Shown here in pieces: positions 52,671 to 62,965 of a DNA stretch of 64,000 nt. Each line of letters begins with the position of its first letter. Position 1 is the stretch's first letter. The notes below the pieces were generated by a model, which was given only the letters and a program-made list of their open reading frames with translations, was not told the DNA's origin and made no database searches. The position numbers were made by a program, and so were the translations under genes. This DNA is from Sinanaerobacter sp. ZZT-01 (GTDB taxonomy: Bacteria > Bacillota > Clostridia > Peptostreptococcales > Anaerovoracaceae), in the NCBI RefSeq assembly GCF_035621135.1, contig NZ_CP141728.1:3306809-3370808 (forward strand), read 5' to 3'.

Positions 52671-55600
52671 TCATCTTACATTATCTTTTCCAATTATTTT
52701 AGTGATTTCCCTGAAAAATCCTTCCTTTCCATCTACCCACAACTCAGACTGCGTTTTGAATTTTTTCCTAGAAATTTCTGAATAAATGATCACCGGAATC
52801 TCTCCGGGGTATGCCTGCAACACTTCACGGATGTTTTCTAACGTCTCACTTTCTTCCATATCATATGGAATCATTAATTTTATTATTTTTCTTTCCTTCA
52901 TTTCCCTATAATCACTCAAGGAAAAAATAGAATTTGCTAAAATTTTAGGCGCTTCTTCTTCTTTAAAATTAACGGTACCTTTTACCACAATTAAGCCATC
53001 CTCATAGATCAGCTCCGAATATCGTTCAAATACATTCGGGAACACAATCACTTCTATCGCCCCATACAAATCCTCTAAATCCACAAACGCCATCATTTGA
53101 TTTTTCTTGGTAATCAAAGTTTTCTTACTGCTGATTACACCAGCTAATGTAACGCTCATTCCGTCGCGAATGCCAGAATTCTCCTCTGCATGTGACAATT
53201 CTTCTGCATTTACCGTCGTTATTTTTTCAATTTGTTCTTTGTAATCTGCCAACGGATGTCCCGTAATATACACACCCAGCATCTCTTTCTCCATTGAAAT
53301 TAAAATCTTTCGATCGAAATTTTCCACCTGAGGCAATCTTGCTTTTATCCCTGCTTGATTCATAATTTCTGTATTCGATTGAAACAGGGAGATTTGGCCT
53401 TCTAAATTTTTTCTGGAACTATTTTGTGCAGATTCTACTACACTCTCATAGATCGCAAGAAGTGAAGCACGATTCTCTGTGAAACAGTCCATCGCTCCTG
53501 CCTTAATTAAGCTCTCAATTGCTTTTTTATTCATTTCATGAATATCTATTTCCTCTATCATCTGGAAGAAATCTTTTGGGTTCCCGTTTTTTTCTCTTAC
53601 ACGAATGATACTGTCAATGATTCCCTCGCCAACATTTTTTACACCGAGAAGGCCAAAACGGATCTTTCCGTCCTTTACTGTAAACTTCTTTTTGCTTTCG
53701 CAAACATTCGGTGGGAGTACTTCAATTTTCATTTCATTACAGTTACGAATATATTTTGCGATTTGTGAACCATCTCCGATTACGCTCGTCATCAATGCAG
53801 CCATAAATTCTACCGGAAAATATGCCTTTAAATAGGCTGTTTCATACGCTAAAACTGCATATGCTGCTGCATGTGACTTATTGAATGCATATTCTGCAAA
53901 GGAAATCATCTGATCATAAATCGAGTTAGCCGCTTGCTCTGGAATCCCTCTCCTTATACACCCATCAATCTCAATCTTTCCATTTTCATCTGTTTTGCCA
54001 TGAATAAAATAGGTTCTCTCCTCCTCCATCGCATCTCGTTTTTTCTTACTCATCGCACGGCGTACTAAGTCGCTTCTGCCGTAAGTATATCCGGCCAAAT
54101 CCCGTACAATCTGCATGACCTGTTCCTGATAAACCATACACCCGTAAGTAACAGAAAGAATCGGTTCCAGACTGGGATCCACATAGGATATATTTTCTGG
54201 ATTTTTTTTATTTTCAATGTACTTTGGAATGGAATTCATAGGACCCGGCCGATAAAGAGAAATGCCAGCCACAATATCTTCAAAGCAGTCCGGTTTCAAA
54301 TTCTTCATAAACTGTGTCATACCGCCGCTTTCCATCTGAAATACACCCATGGTATTCCCACTGCTGATTACTTCATAAACCTTTGGGTCATCGTAAGTCA
54401 TATGTGAGAAATCAATTTTCTTTTTATGATTTTCCCAAACTAAATCCATTGTGTCTCGAATGACCGTCAAATTTCGAAGACCGAGAAAATCCATTTTTAA
54501 CAATCCCAGCTCTTCAATTGTTGTCATTGTAAATTGCGTGGACACGCCTTTTTCCGCCAAATACAAGGGCACGTATTCATTGATGCTTTTTTTAGAAATC
54601 ACAACGCCCGCTGCATGTGTAGAAGCATGACGAGGCATACCTTCTAAAGCCCTCGCTGTATCAATCAGCTCTTTTACACGCAAATTATTCTCATAATCTT
54701 TTTTCAGCTCTGGATTCATATGCAAAGCCTTGTCAATGGTCATCTTTAATTCAAACGGAACCTTCTTTGCAATAGCATCGACCTCACTGTAGCTCATATC
54801 CATCGCACGCCCAACGTCACGTATCGCTGCCTTTGCTTTCATGGTTCCAAAGGTGATAATCTGTGCTACTTTATCCTCACCATACTTTTCAATGACATAA
54901 TCGATGACCTCCTGCCTTCTTTCGTAACAGAAGTCAATATCAATATCCGGCATACTGATACGTTCCGGATTTAAAAACCGTTCAAAGATAAGTCCGTACC
55001 GGATTGGGTCAATATCAGTAATATGTAAACTGTAAGCGACAATGCTTCCGGCGGCCGATCCTCTCCCCGGTCCTACCACGATGCCATTGTTTCTTGCGTA
55101 ATTTATAAAATCCCATACAATCAAAAAATACTCAACATATCCCATTTTTTCAATGGTAGACAACTCGTATTCCAATCGTTCACAAAGCTCAGATGTCAGT
55201 GTGCCATACCGTTTTTTCATTCCCTCTGCACACAGCTTTCTTAGATATTCTCTGTTATTTAAGCCCTGCGGTGCCTGAAACTCCGGTAAGTGATGCTCTC
55301 CGAAAACAAATTCAACATTGCATTCCTCTGCAATCTTCGCAGAATTTTCGATTGCCTGCGGAATATGCCCAAACAGCAGCTTCATCTCTTCCTCTGATTT
55401 CAGATAAAATTGGTCATTCGGAAAACGCATCCGATCTTCATCGTCTACTCTGCTCGCCGTTTGAATACACAAAAGTACATCGTGTGCTTTTGCATCCTCT
55501 CTTTTTACATAGTGCACATCATTGGTCGCAATAAATGGCACTCCGGTTTCTTCATGCAACCTTTGCATTTGAGGAAAAATGCGTTCTTCCTCTTCCAGTC

Positions 55601-56132
55601 CCTGATCCTGCAACTCTAAGTAGAGGTTGCCTTCTCCGAAAATGTCCAAAAGTGTCAGAACCTCTTTCTTCGCACCCTCATAACTTCCCTTTAGCAAATT
55701 CTGCTGCACATTACCTGCAAGGCATGCGGTCAAAGCAATCAGTCCTTCACTGTGTGATCTCAAAAATTCGTGATCAATACGAGGCTTATAATAAAAACCT
55801 TCTGTAAATCCGGCTGATACAATTTTTATCAAATTATGATACCCAATATTGTTTTTTGCTAATAGTACCAAATGTCCTTGATGCTTGTCCTTATCCGCTT
55901 CCTTATCTCTCATTCCTCTTGCCGCAGTATAAACTTCACAGCCGATAATTGGTTTGATCCCTTGTTTTTTTGCTTCTTTATAAAAGTCAATGACCCCAAA
56001 CATCACACCGTGATCCGTGATTGCCACTGCGTCCATGCCCAGCTCTTTCGTTTGTGCAATTAAATCTTTGATGCGTGAAGCACCATCCAAAAGGCTATAT
56101 TCTGTATGTACATGCAGATGTACAAATCCCAT
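52671..56132 (-). CDS. dnaE: DNA polymerase III alpha subunit DnaE
   Basis: Replicative polymerase of the C family. 1153 aa. N-terminal PHP domain (FVHLHVHTEYSLLDGA, AITDHG), catalytic palm with GPGRGSAAGS and PDIDIDF (two metal Asp residues), a fingers region, helix-hairpin-helix (about 820-900) and an OB fold near the C-terminus (GVISSKKTL). This is the DnaE type without a PolC exonuclease insert; PolC is presumably elsewhere. The second ATG (56132) has AAAGAGAG at better spacing than the first. Confidence 0.95.
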   Translation of the reverse strand: MGFVHLHVHTEYSLLDGASRIKDLIAQTKELGMDAVAITDHGVMFGVIDFYKEAKKQGIKPIIGCEVYTAARGMRDKEADKDKHQGHLVLLAKNNIGYHNLIKIVSAGFTEGFYYKPRIDHEFLRSHSEGLIALTACLAGNVQQNLLKGSYEGAKKEVLTLLDIFGEGNLYLELQDQGLEEEERIFPQMQRLHEETGVPFIATNDVHYVKREDAKAHDVLLCIQTASRVDDEDRMRFPNDQFYLKSEEEMKLLFGHIPQAIENSAKIAEECNVEFVFGEHHLPEFQAPQGLNNREYLRKLCAEGMKKRYGTLTSELCERLEYELSTIEKMGYVEYFLIVWDFINYARNNGIVVGPGRGSAAGSIVAYSLHITDIDPIRYGLIFERFLNPERISMPDIDIDFCYERRQEVIDYVIEKYGEDKVAQIITFGTMKAKAAIRDVGRAMDMSYSEVDAIAKKVPFELKMTIDKALHMNPELKKDYENNLRVKELIDTARALEGMPRHASTHAAGVVISKKSINEYVPLYLAEKGVSTQFTMTTIEELGLLKMDFLGLRNLTVIRDTMDLVWENHKKKIDFSHMTYDDPKVYEVISSGNTMGVFQMESGGMTQFMKNLKPDCFEDIVAGISLYRPGPMNSIPKYIENKKNPENISYVDPSLEPILSVTYGCMVYQEQVMQIVRDLAGYTYGRSDLVRRAMSKKKRDAMEEERTYFIHGKTDENGKIEIDGCIRRGIPEQAANSIYDQMISFAEYAFNKSHAAAYAVLAYETAYLKAYFPVEFMAALMTSVIGDGSQIAKYIRNCNEMKIEVLPPNVCESKKKFTVKDGKIRFGLLGVKNVGEGIIDSIIRVREKNGNPKDFFQMIEEIDIHEMNKKAIESLIKAGAMDCFTENRASLLAIYESVVESAQNSSRKNLEGQISLFQSNTEIMNQAGIKARLPQVENFDRKILISMEKEMLGVYITGHPLADYKEQIEKITTVNAEELSHAEENSGIRDGMSVTLAGVISSKKTLITKKNQMMAFVDLEDLYGAIEVIVFPNVFERYSELIYEDGLIVVKGTVNFKEEEAPKILANSIFSLSDYREMKERKIIKLMIPYDMEESETLENIREVLQAYPGEIPVIIYSEISRKKFKTQSELWVDGKEGFFREITKIIGKDNVR

Positions 56133-56368
56133 AATCATTCTCTCTTTCTTTTTCCATTTTATAAAAATATTTTATCAGAAATTATTTCTAAATGCGAGTT
56201 TGTTCTCGTTTTTCTTCCTTGTTTCATCATAAAAAATAAGCTACACTAATAGAGGTTTATTTCATAAGCTCCTGCTATTTCAAGAAATGAATCACGATCA
56301 ATTACAATTCATTGCCAAAATACAGCATATGCTTTGCAAAGGAAGTAACGTAAAAGAAAGGACAAACA

Positions 56369-57511
56369 ATGACGCATCTGCATCGAAAAATTTATATTTT
56401 ATCTGCTGCTTTTTTGCTTTTTATGTCACTTATGACTCATTTTTGCTACGCAGATAACCAAAATGGACTCAGCTATTTTACAAAAAAATATGAGTATGAA
56501 GAAGATACCTTTCATGATATATCAAAAGAATGGGTTAAAAATGCTTTGAAGTCCAGTTATGAGCTAGGGCTCATCAATGGAAAAGGTAAAGGTAACTTTG
56601 ATCCGAATGGATTCGTAACCGTCGCAGAAGCAATCTCCTTTGCCTGCCGTATCAATAACATCTACTATGGGGAAGGCGGAGAAATTGATTCTCTTGGGTC
56701 AAAATGGTACGACGGTGCTGTCATCTATGCGATTGACCACAATATTATAAAAGCCGGAGAATACGCTAACTATGAAAAAACTGCAACACGAGCAGAGGTT
56801 GCAAATTTATTTTCCCACGCTCTGCCTCACACTGCATTAAAGGCAATCAATCAAATCACACAGCTTCCGGATGTGTCTTCATTCGATCCTTATTTTGATC
56901 CCATTCTTCTGCTCTACAATGCCGGTATTCTTTCCGGTAGTGATGCTTATGGAACCTTTTATCCGGAAAGAGAGATAACACGGGCAGAAATCGCAGTCTT
57001 ACTTACACGAATTGCACTCCCTGACGAGAGAAAAAAAATAACACTTCTTCCTTCTAAAAATCAGCCCCTAACAAGTGCGGATGGGAGCTTTACCTTATAC
57101 GTATCCACTGATTGGAAGGAAAACACACCTTATCTTTCTTCTCAATCCGTACTGGAACTCCAAGCCGATGGCGGTCTTTGCCAATTAACAGCTTCTTCGA
57201 CTAAAAAGAAGGATCTTTTAAACTTTGATCTTTCGACTTACAGTGCATCTTACATTAAGGCACTCTCTCAACAGCTGAATGATGCGTCTGCTGCTCTATC
57301 GAAAACAATGAAAATAAACGGTCATACTGCGATCATTAGCGAAATTGAAGGAACGGTCGAAAATGAAAAGATAAGTTACTATATTATGGCAGTCGAAAAT
57401 GATACACAGGTTATTTTATTATCTGCAATTTTTCCGACTTCCCTTTCTGAAGAATGCCATCCAAAAGTAGCTTCACTTTTTCAACAATTTCAGTCTACGA
57501 AAGCAAAATGA
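56369..57511 (+). CDS. Secreted S-layer-homology (SLH) domain protein
   Basis: 380 aa. Signal peptide (about 1-28, ending CYA), then three SLH repeats (about 45-215: FHDISKEWVKNALKSSYELGLINGKGKGNFDPNG, a diverged middle copy with WYDGAVIYAIDHNII, and DVSSFDPYFDPILLLYNAGILSG). These bind pyruvylated secondary wall polymer. The C-terminal 150 residues form a beta-rich domain resembling nothing I can name. CsaB, which makes the ligand, is encoded at 9.5-10.6 kb. AAAGGA precedes the ATG. The 236-bp region upstream holds AT-rich promoter-like sequence, a small hairpin near 56300 and no gene. Confidence 0.88.
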   Translation: MTHLHRKIYILSAAFLLFMSLMTHFCYADNQNGLSYFTKKYEYEEDTFHDISKEWVKNALKSSYELGLINGKGKGNFDPNGFVTVAEAISFACRINNIYYGEGGEIDSLGSKWYDGAVIYAIDHNIIKAGEYANYEKTATRAEVANLFSHALPHTALKAINQITQLPDVSSFDPYFDPILLLYNAGILSGSDAYGTFYPEREITRAEIAVLLTRIALPDERKKITLLPSKNQPLTSADGSFTLYVSTDWKENTPYLSSQSVLELQADGGLCQLTASSTKKKDLLNFDLSTYSASYIKALSQQLNDASAALSKTMKINGHTAIISEIEGTVENEKISYYIMAVENDTQVILLSAIFPTSLSEECHPKVASLFQQFQSTKAK

Positions 57512-57545
57512 TATTGATAGGATAAATGGAAGTTGAAATAAAAGA

Positions 57546-57583
57546 GGGTGCTTTCAATCAAAATATTTTGATTGAAAGCACCC
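57546..57583. terminator. Bidirectional terminator, perfect 38-bp palindrome
   Basis: Each arm is 19 bases, beginning GGGTGCTTTC and meeting at AAAATATTTT, with A and T runs outside. It separates the convergent SLH-protein and lipoprotein genes. Confidence 0.85.
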
Positions 57584-57612
57584 TTTTACCGCTCATTTAC
57601 AATTAAATCCTA

Positions 57613-58563
57613 TCAGTCGAATACATTATTTAGTTCTATTTTTACAACAACATCATTTTCAAACCAAAACAGGAGCGCAGTCCCCCAGCCTTCTTCATTG
57701 CTGCAGTACCATAGATAGTCACCCTCATAGCTCCAATAGTCCTTATTGTAAAGTTTGGGATATACAGCAAGAACCTCCTCGCGTGTCATACCAACTCGGA
57801 TACCACGATGAGTTGCAACATCGGTACGTGTCGTGTCAAGATTTACCACCTTATCGCTATTCTCTAAAGCATTGTGGTAACAGAGAGCCGTAAGTCCGTC
57901 ATAACGATAACGGACCCAGTAATCGCCTTCACTGTATATCGGATCCCATCCATCCATTTTTTCTGCTGAACCTTCCTCATTAAAAAAATGCAGCGGAGCG
58001 GATGGCCCAATCCGTTGAGGCATACCATCAAGGCAGAGAGAAACTTCTATATCACGCAAGCCATATACAACCTCCAAAATTACATCATCAATATTTTTAT
58101 TCGGATCGACAGATTCTGTACAGCCAAATACACCATCCCATGTGTCCTCATAACCATTGCGCCGAAGAACAATGTAATAGGGTAGACCCTCATGCCAATC
58201 AAAGACCTTTTCCGCATTTTCATCTCGAGTAGAATAATAGTTGCTGTATTCCACTTTATATGCAACACCAACGCTCTCGTTCACAGTGCTTTCTCCAGCA
58301 TAAGTAATACTGTCAATGCGATAATCTTCTTCCTGTGGTAGATCGGGTGCATCAGCCGCATCATAAATCCTTTTGCTTATATCTGCACGTTCACTAAGCA
58401 AATACGAAAGAACTAATTCTTTGACAGATGTTTCAATATCTGAAGTTTCCTCCTTTTCAGAGGATAATTCGTCTTGATTTTTGCAGCTCGTGAACAAAAA
58501 CAACCCTGCAGTCATACATAAAACCAGCAAAAATGAAATTAGGTAAATCCTTTTGTATCTCAT
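57613..58563 (-). CDS. Lipoprotein of unknown function
   Basis: 316 aa with a lipoprotein signal (hydrophobic 6-25, lipobox LFTSC, Cys27) followed by an acidic linker. The outside part is rich in Tyr, Trp and Asp. It has a C-terminal segment with RGIRVGMTREEVLAVYP and a final beta hairpin, reminiscent of SmpA/BLIP-like folds where 'G-M-T-x-x-E-V' is typical. That resemblance is weak. GAGGAGG precedes the ATG. Single gene. Confidence 0.75.
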   Translation of the reverse strand: MRYKRIYLISFLLVLCMTAGLFLFTSCKNQDELSSEKEETSDIETSVKELVLSYLLSERADISKRIYDAADAPDLPQEEDYRIDSITYAGESTVNESVGVAYKVEYSNYYSTRDENAEKVFDWHEGLPYYIVLRRNGYEDTWDGVFGCTESVDPNKNIDDVILEVVYGLRDIEVSLCLDGMPQRIGPSAPLHFFNEEGSAEKMDGWDPIYSEGDYWVRYRYDGLTALCYHNALENSDKVVNLDTTRTDVATHRGIRVGMTREEVLAVYPKLYNKDYWSYEGDYLWYCSNEEGWGTALLFWFENDVVVKIELNNVFD

Positions 58564-58677
58564 ACATCCTCCTCGCCTTAAATATTTCTGCAGCTATTTA
58601 GTAAGGTCCTTTTTATTTTGTTAATTATATATTGTAGCATGCTGCACGTAACATCGTCTATTCCTTTAATGGGAAAA

Positions 58678-58712
58678 ATAAAAAGACACGATCCGAAGAA
58701 AGCGTCTTTTTT
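58678..58712. terminator. Terminator after the carbonic anhydrase gene
   Basis: Hairpin with outer stem AAAAAGAC/GTCTTTTT and a TTCG-type apical turn on the minus strand, followed by T-rich sequence; 47 bp beyond the stop at 58759. Confidence 0.65.
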
Positions 58713-58758
58713 ACTTATTCCAATTCGTTATACGTTCAAGCATTTTTACAGCTCTCAT

Positions 58759-59301
58759 TTACACCACTTGACGGACTTCTCCCGTCTCGGGGTTCATAAT
58801 CAGTCCATAGATCCGAATGTTTTTCGGAATCAACGGATGTGCTTTAATGATTTCTACTGAGCCGGAAACTGCTTCCTCTACATTCTGAAAGCCTACGAGC
58901 CAGTCCTCGATTCCACCCGTTGCTCCATCACTTCTTGCAATATCCACGTCGGTAATCCCATGTTCATGCATTTTTTTTATCAATTTTTCGCTGTTGAGGT
59001 TCTGCATACCACAGTCATCATGCCCAATTACAAGCACTTCTTCCACACCAAGCTCATAAATCGAAATAATTAAACTGTGAATTACACTGCCATACGGATG
59101 AGAAACGACAGCTCCTGCATTTTTAATCAGCTTCACATCTCCATTCTTTAAACCGAGTGCCGCAGGCAGAAGCGATGTGAGTCTTGTATCCATACAAGCC
59201 AAAATTGCAGTTTTCTTGCTTGGATATTTATCTGTTTGAAATTCCTTATACCGTTCATCCTTTACAAACTGTTTATTGTATTCAAACATTTCTTTCAACA
59301 T
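58759..59301 (-). CDS. Beta-class carbonic anhydrase
   Basis: Interconverts CO2 and bicarbonate with zinc. 180 aa. ACMDTRL (zinc Cys and the Asp-Arg dyad) and GHDDCGM (zinc His and Cys) are intact, as is KNAGAVVSHPYGSVIHSL. The short length fits the bacterial Rv1284-like branch. The ATG at 59301 has AAGGGGG 10 bases ahead; an in-frame GTG three codons earlier lies too close to that site. It is divergent from the ABC-F gene. Confidence 0.92.
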   Translation of the reverse strand: MLKEMFEYNKQFVKDERYKEFQTDKYPSKKTAILACMDTRLTSLLPAALGLKNGDVKLIKNAGAVVSHPYGSVIHSLIISIYELGVEEVLVIGHDDCGMQNLNSEKLIKKMHEHGITDVDIARSDGATGGIEDWLVGFQNVEEAVSGSVEIIKAHPLIPKNIRIYGLIMNPETGEVRQVV

Positions 59302-59379
59302 TTTATGCACACCCCCTTGTTCTCCTAATTCTTAACAAGTATAATGTTTAGTTGTATTAATGTCAATAAGGAGCTTATT

Positions 59380-61203
59380 TTGATTATATTAAATGCTATA
59401 GATCTCTCAAAATCTTATACAGAAAAACCGCTTTTACAAGAATTATCCTTTTCGATTCATGATGGTGATAAAATTGGCCTTATCGGTGTAAATGGGACGG
59501 GTAAATCCACACTTCTTCGAATTGTCTCAGGCATCGAAGATTCAGATTCGGGTTCCATCATAAAAACAAAAGGCACTCGCATTGGATTTCTTCCTCAAAT
59601 GCCTGCCTTTTCTAATGACAACACCGTTCTTGAACAGGTTTTGAAAAATGTAGAGGAAAACAATCGGGAAGCGATGACATACGAATGTAAATCCATGCTT
59701 TTAGAATTGGGAATCCATGACTTTGACAAACCAATCAAACAACTTTCCGGCGGAGAACGAAAACGAGTTGCGATGGCCAGTATCTTTGTTAGTCCTGTCG
59801 AACTTCTCATATTGGACGAGCCTACCAATCATATTGACAGTGAAACCATAGAATGGTTGGAACGCTACCTCATTAAATTTAAAGGTGCGATTTTAATGGT
59901 AACCCATGATCGTTACTTTTTAGATCGGGTCACAAACTGCATCTTGGAACTGAACCATGGAAAAATCTATCGCCATGATGGAAACTATGCTTATTATCTG
60001 GAAAATAAAGCAGCGCGAGAAGAGATGGAGGCGGCGACCGAACGAAAAAGGCAAACCCTTTACCGTAGAGAATTGGAATGGATCAGAAGAGGCGCACAGG
60101 CAAGAAGCACCAAGGCTAAGTCAAGAATTGACCGCTTTAAAGAGCTAGAAAAAAATAAATTGGTTCTCGATGAAACAAAGCTTCAAATGAATTCTATGGC
60201 AAGCCGATTGGGCAAAAAAGTAATTGAGATAAAGAACCTCTCAAAGAGTTACGGAAGCAAAAATATTATTTCTGATTTTACATATACGGTATTACGCAAT
60301 GACCGAATTGGAATCATTGGACAAAATGGCTGTGGAAAATCAACACTCTTAAAGCTGATTTTAGGACTGATTCAACCGGATAGCGGCTCTGTTGAAATTG
60401 GCGATACGGTTAAAATCGGTTATTTTTCGCAGGAAAATGAAGCGTTAAATGAAACGCTACGAGTCATTGACTATGTACAGAGCATTGCGTATAACGTTAC
60501 CACCGAAGATGGCACCATTACCGCATCTCAAATGCTTGAACGCTTCCTATTTCCAAGCAACCTGCATTCTATACAGATTGGCCGTCTGTCCGGCGGGGAA
60601 AAGCGCCGTCTGTATCTGTTGAGCATTTTGATGCGTGCGCCAAATGTACTACTTCTTGATGAGCCGACTAACGATCTGGACATTGAAACGCTTACCGTTT
60701 TAGAAGAATATTTAGATCACTTTCCGGGAGCCGTATTAATCGTATCCCATGACCGATATTTTGTCGATCGTACCGTATTCCGAACCTTTGTTTATGAAGA
60801 GGATGGTCAACTCGCCCATTATCCAGGCGGTTATACCGATTACATCGAAGTTCGAAGTTTGGAAAAGGAAGAAGCAAAGGTGAAAAACAAAGCTCAGAAT
60901 TTTTCAAACAAAGAAGAATCACAATCTGTGCGTGAAACATCGAAAAACAATCGAAAAAAAGTTAAATTTACATTTAATGAACAGCGGGAATTTGATACAA
61001 TCGATGATGAAATTGCTAATCTCGAAACACAGATATCTGAACTTGAAACACAAATGGCTGCATCTGCGAGCAGCTACGCAAAGCTTCAAGCGCTCATGGA
61101 AGAAAAAGAACACCTGGAGTCCTGCTTATCCCAAAAAATGGAACGTTGGCTCTATCTGAATGATTTAGCAGAACAAATCAATGAGCAGTTATCTGAATCA
61201 TAG
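59380..61203 (+). CDS. ABC-F family ATPase (Uup-like)
   Basis: 607 aa soluble protein with two ATPase modules and no membrane part. First module: GVNGTGKST, LSGGERKRVAMA, LLILDEPTNHID. Second: GQNGCGKST, LSGGEKRRLYLL, LLLDEPTNDLD. The inter-domain linker (about 225-280, rich in Arg, Lys and Glu) and a C-terminal coiled coil (about 530-605) are present, as in Uup. ABC-F proteins act on ribosomes; some protect against antibiotics, but nothing here marks this one as a resistance factor. TTG start with AAGGAG 6-7 bases upstream. Confidence 0.92.
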   Translation: MIILNAIDLSKSYTEKPLLQELSFSIHDGDKIGLIGVNGTGKSTLLRIVSGIEDSDSGSIIKTKGTRIGFLPQMPAFSNDNTVLEQVLKNVEENNREAMTYECKSMLLELGIHDFDKPIKQLSGGERKRVAMASIFVSPVELLILDEPTNHIDSETIEWLERYLIKFKGAILMVTHDRYFLDRVTNCILELNHGKIYRHDGNYAYYLENKAAREEMEAATERKRQTLYRRELEWIRRGAQARSTKAKSRIDRFKELEKNKLVLDETKLQMNSMASRLGKKVIEIKNLSKSYGSKNIISDFTYTVLRNDRIGIIGQNGCGKSTLLKLILGLIQPDSGSVEIGDTVKIGYFSQENEALNETLRVIDYVQSIAYNVTTEDGTITASQMLERFLFPSNLHSIQIGRLSGGEKRRLYLLSILMRAPNVLLLDEPTNDLDIETLTVLEEYLDHFPGAVLIVSHDRYFVDRTVFRTFVYEEDGQLAHYPGGYTDYIEVRSLEKEEAKVKNKAQNFSNKEESQSVRETSKNNRKKVKFTFNEQREFDTIDDEIANLETQISELETQMAASASSYAKLQALMEEKEHLESCLSQKMERWLYLNDLAEQINEQLSES

Positions 61204-61250
61204 ACAAATAACTCACACTATGGACGATCGATCAAAAAGGGGGCTTAACT

Positions 61251-62201
61251 TTGAAAAGGGGCTATCTATATATTGCTTTTGCAACATTTTTATTCAGCAC
61301 AATGGAGATTGTATTGAAATCTATCTCTGGGCAATTTAACCCCATACAGCTCACTCTTACTCGTTTTTTCATAGGGGGACTATTTTTACTGCCATTTGCT
61401 GTTTCGTCCCTCCGAAAAAAGCAAATTTGCATTGAAAAGAAAAATTTTCTGTACTTTGCTTTCCTCGGCTTGCTAGGTGTTGTAATCAGCATGACATTTT
61501 ACCAGCTGGCCGTTGAAAATGCAAAAGCATCCGTCGTTGCTGTACTCTTTAGCAGCAACCCTGTTTTTGTCATGATTTTCGCCTATTTGATTCTTCACGA
61601 AATGATTTATAAAAGAAATGTCATTGCGCTTTTTTTGGAGCTTCTTGGTATTTTTATCATTATTAATCCGCTTCATACACAAATTAGTGCTGCCGGGATT
61701 ATATTTACGCTTCTCGCTACGGTTACCTTTTCACTCTACAGTGTTTTTGGAAAGAAAAAATCGCAAGAATATGGCGGTATTATCGTAACCTGTTTCAGTT
61801 TCCTTCTAGGAAGTTGTGAAATGTTTTTACTCGTGCTGCTCAGCCATATAAAAACGATTTCTCACATTCTATCAAATGTAGGTCTTTCTGTCTTTGCAGA
61901 AATACCGATCTTTTCTGGTTACACGCAAGATAACATATTTACAGTTCTTTATATTGCGATTGGCGTGACTGGCGGCGGATATGCCTTTTACTTCCTTGCA
62001 ATGGAAGCTCTTTCGACCCATACGGCATCTTTAACCTTCTTTTTTAAACCCGTATTGGCTCCAATCTTAGCCGTGATTATTTTACACGAGCACATTCCGG
62101 TCTCAATGATTTTAGGGATTTTACTGATTCTTTCCGGATCACTGATTTCTCTTTATCCAAACTGGATACCAGCAAAAAACCTGCCAAGTCAGGAAAATTA
62201 A
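61251..62201 (+). CDS. EamA/DMT-family transporter
   Basis: 316 aa with ten hydrophobic helices in two EamA repeats, the drug/metabolite transporter fold. FNPIQLTLTRFFIGGLFLLP and SSNPVFVMIFAYLILHE in the first half and FFKPVLAPILAVIILHE in the second show the repeat. The substrate is unknown; relatives export amino acids or metabolites. TTG start after AGGGGG. It lies 47 bp after the ABC-F gene and 29 bp before the thioesterase gene, so the three may be one unit. Confidence 0.87.
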   Translation: MKRGYLYIAFATFLFSTMEIVLKSISGQFNPIQLTLTRFFIGGLFLLPFAVSSLRKKQICIEKKNFLYFAFLGLLGVVISMTFYQLAVENAKASVVAVLFSSNPVFVMIFAYLILHEMIYKRNVIALFLELLGIFIIINPLHTQISAAGIIFTLLATVTFSLYSVFGKKKSQEYGGIIVTCFSFLLGSCEMFLLVLLSHIKTISHILSNVGLSVFAEIPIFSGYTQDNIFTVLYIAIGVTGGGYAFYFLAMEALSTHTASLTFFFKPVLAPILAVIILHEHIPVSMILGILLILSGSLISLYPNWIPAKNLPSQEN

Positions 62202-62230
62202 ATTTACAGACCTATGAAAGGAGTTTTATA

Positions 62231-62965
62231 ATGACAACTGAACGTGACTGCGTTTACGAGATACAATCTGATGTTTCTCTTTTTAATGAAGAGAGCGTTT
62301 TAAAGCCTTATGGTTATCAGGTTTTATTTGGTCAAGTTGCAGAACAGCATCTGAATTGCTATCATCTAAATGTCGATGAAACCATGAAATACGGATATGC
62401 CTGGGCTTTGATTTCTTTGGAAATTGAGAAGATCAATCCAGTCCCGAAGTGTGAAACGATTTATGCACGTACTTGGTATTCACAATACAAGCGCCCTTAT
62501 TTCCGCCGTGAAATGGAATTTAAAAATGCTGCGGGAGATTTACTCTTTCATGGTTCCAGTTTTTCCGTCCTTCTTGATATAGAAAAGCGAACCATCTATC
62601 GAAAAAAAGAATCTCCTTTTACCTCTCCTCCCCCTGATGCGATTTTTACCATCGATGCTGCACCAACGTTTAAAACGCACCTTTCATTTGAACAAACAGA
62701 GGAACGGAAAGTATATCACAGCTATATTGACCCTTTAGGCCATGTAAACAATTACCGCTACGGAGAATTTGCCTATGATGCCTTTACCGACGAGGAAAAA
62801 AAGCATCTGGGACAAATGAAGCGATTGGAAATTTATTTTATCTCTGAGCTTAGACCTCAGGATACGTTCTCGATCGGTAAAGCCTACGAGGAGAATAAGA
62901 TGTATATCCGTGGTCATAACCATATGAAAAATGACAATGCTTTTGACATTGTCATGTATTTTTAA
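62231..62965 (+). CDS. Acyl-ACP thioesterase family protein
   Basis: 244 aa double hot-dog protein related to plant FatA/FatB thioesterases, which release fatty acids from acyl carrier protein. The N-terminal hot dog begins near DETMKYGYAWALIS and includes ARTWYSQYKRPYFRREM. The C-terminal one has the DPLGHVNNYRYGEF segment, holding the conserved Asn-x-His-type catalytic region of the family (here DPLGHVNN). AAAGGAG precedes the ATG. Its last 35 bases contain a bidirectional terminator, and 14 bp overlap the convergent DUF2812 gene. Confidence 0.85.
   Translation: MTTERDCVYEIQSDVSLFNEESVLKPYGYQVLFGQVAEQHLNCYHLNVDETMKYGYAWALISLEIEKINPVPKCETIYARTWYSQYKRPYFRREMEFKNAAGDLLFHGSSFSVLLDIEKRTIYRKKESPFTSPPPDAIFTIDAAPTFKTHLSFEQTEERKVYHSYIDPLGHVNNYRYGEFAYDAFTDEEKKHLGQMKRLEIYFISELRPQDTFSIGKAYEENKMYIRGHNHMKNDNAFDIVMYF

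Noticed and set aside
57546..57583. 38-bp perfect palindrome as an operator or mobile-element end
   Set aside because: It sits between two convergent genes with A and T runs outside, which is fully explained as a bidirectional terminator.
59380..61203. ABC-F gene as an antibiotic-resistance determinant
   Set aside because: It has a Uup-like C-terminal coiled coil and housekeeping neighbours, with no attenuator leader of the kind seen before inducible resistance ABC-F genes.
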